Of a stretch of DNA of 64,000 bases, positions 63,543 through 64,000 are shown piece after piece. How positions within the stretch are numbered: position 1 is the first letter of the stretch; every line of letters starts with the position of its first letter. The DNA lies in contig OX419341.1 of NCBI GenBank assembly GCA_948470475.1, forward strand, positions 11,245,600-11,309,599, given 5' to 3'. This stretch comes from Galaxea fascicularis (lineage: Eukaryota > Cnidaria > Anthozoa > Scleractinia > Euphylliidae). The translations under genes were made by a program, and so were the position numbers. The notes beneath the pieces are model-generated. The model saw only the letters and a program-made list of their open reading frames with translations, did not search any database and was not told the origin of the DNA.

Positions 63543-64000
63543 GTATTTTTAGAATGTTAGCTTCAACCATGCAATGTTGCATTATTCAACTGGTGTCGTT
63601 GAATAATGCACTTCATTGTTTCTTTCTGTTTTCCCTTTTGTTAAGGTCATACCTCCCAATTGCATGGTGCATTCTTACTACGTATACTGTATGGCATCAT
63701 CAGCGCACTTGTGCATGCGCACATTGATACTCTGGCGAATTTGCTTTGACTCTTAGCTCTATCGGTTGAATTGAAATCACCGCTACCTTAGCAATCATCC
63801 TTTCTTCGCGGCTTAGAAAGAAAAAAAATTTGATGACAGAAAAGAGTTATCGTTAGAAATATGAGCTTGCCAGAAGGCTTAAAATGGTTTCCTGAAGAAC
63901 GCGCACTCATTGTTAAGGTCAACACGTAAAAAATATATATATTCAATTTTTCCTTTGTTTGATGCAGTACTTGTGCTGTGTTCTGTTCAATCTAGATATC
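63543..64000 (+). other. Start of intron 53
   Basis: The donor is at 63543. No further dynein exon is recognisable. The tag dinucleotide boundary at about 63995 leaves too few bases to judge. Confidence 0.7.

Noticed and set aside
63990..64000. A further dynein exon starting at the window end
   Set aside because: Only a few bases follow a possible tag, and they do not clearly fit the expected protein.

Overview
The window is part of one large, intron-rich animal gene on the + strand, a DNAH12-type axonemal (ciliary) inner-arm dynein heavy chain. I resolve 53 consecutive coding exons between 228 and 63542. They join in one uninterrupted reading frame of 2,454 codons, with every splice phase matching. 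The chain runs from the N-terminal stem through the linker, AAA1, AAA2, AAA3, AAA4, the stalk and microtubule-binding region, into the start of AAA5. No start codon, stop codon, promoter or poly(A) signal of the gene is present, so both ends lie outside the window.

The organism is a metazoan. The AT-rich introns are packed with small palindromic elements, tRNA-derived SINEs and CR1-, L1-, Penelope- and DIRS-like fragments. In my judgement this best suits a cnidarian, probably a stony coral; that is an inference from repeat style, not a database result.

Layout. Exons 1-18 (228-19513): stem and linker; a 6.6 kb intron (4322-10888) holds palindromes, a RecQ-like helicase scrap, an orphan ORF and a CR1-like tail that itself carries a palindromic insertion. 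Exons 19-24 (19756-25526): AAA1; a 3.6 kb intron with a GC donor lies inside this block. Exons 24-32 (25275-36976): AAA2 and the linker to AAA3, separated by two large introns. One carries a giant inverted repeat (about 26.97-30.55 kb), the other a DIRS-type retroelement on the minus strand inside an older palindromic element (32.2-35.8 kb). Exons 33-41 (43564-47280): AAA3. The 8.4 kb intron after exon 41 (47281-55668) holds a nested graveyard. Remains of a virus-like gene cluster on the minus strand (family-B DNA polymerase, SAM methyltransferase, VRR-NUC-like nuclease) are split by an L1-like element with a perfect 14-bp target duplication and by a CR1-like element. A further CR1-like piece sits inside the L1-like element. 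Exons 42-46: AAA4. Exons 46-53: stalk coiled coils, microtubule-binding domain and start of AAA5.

The only gene likely to be expressed is the dynein. All other coding traces are broken by stops, frameshifts or insertions. Repeat boundaries come from reading inverted repeats by eye and are approximate unless a target duplication is stated.
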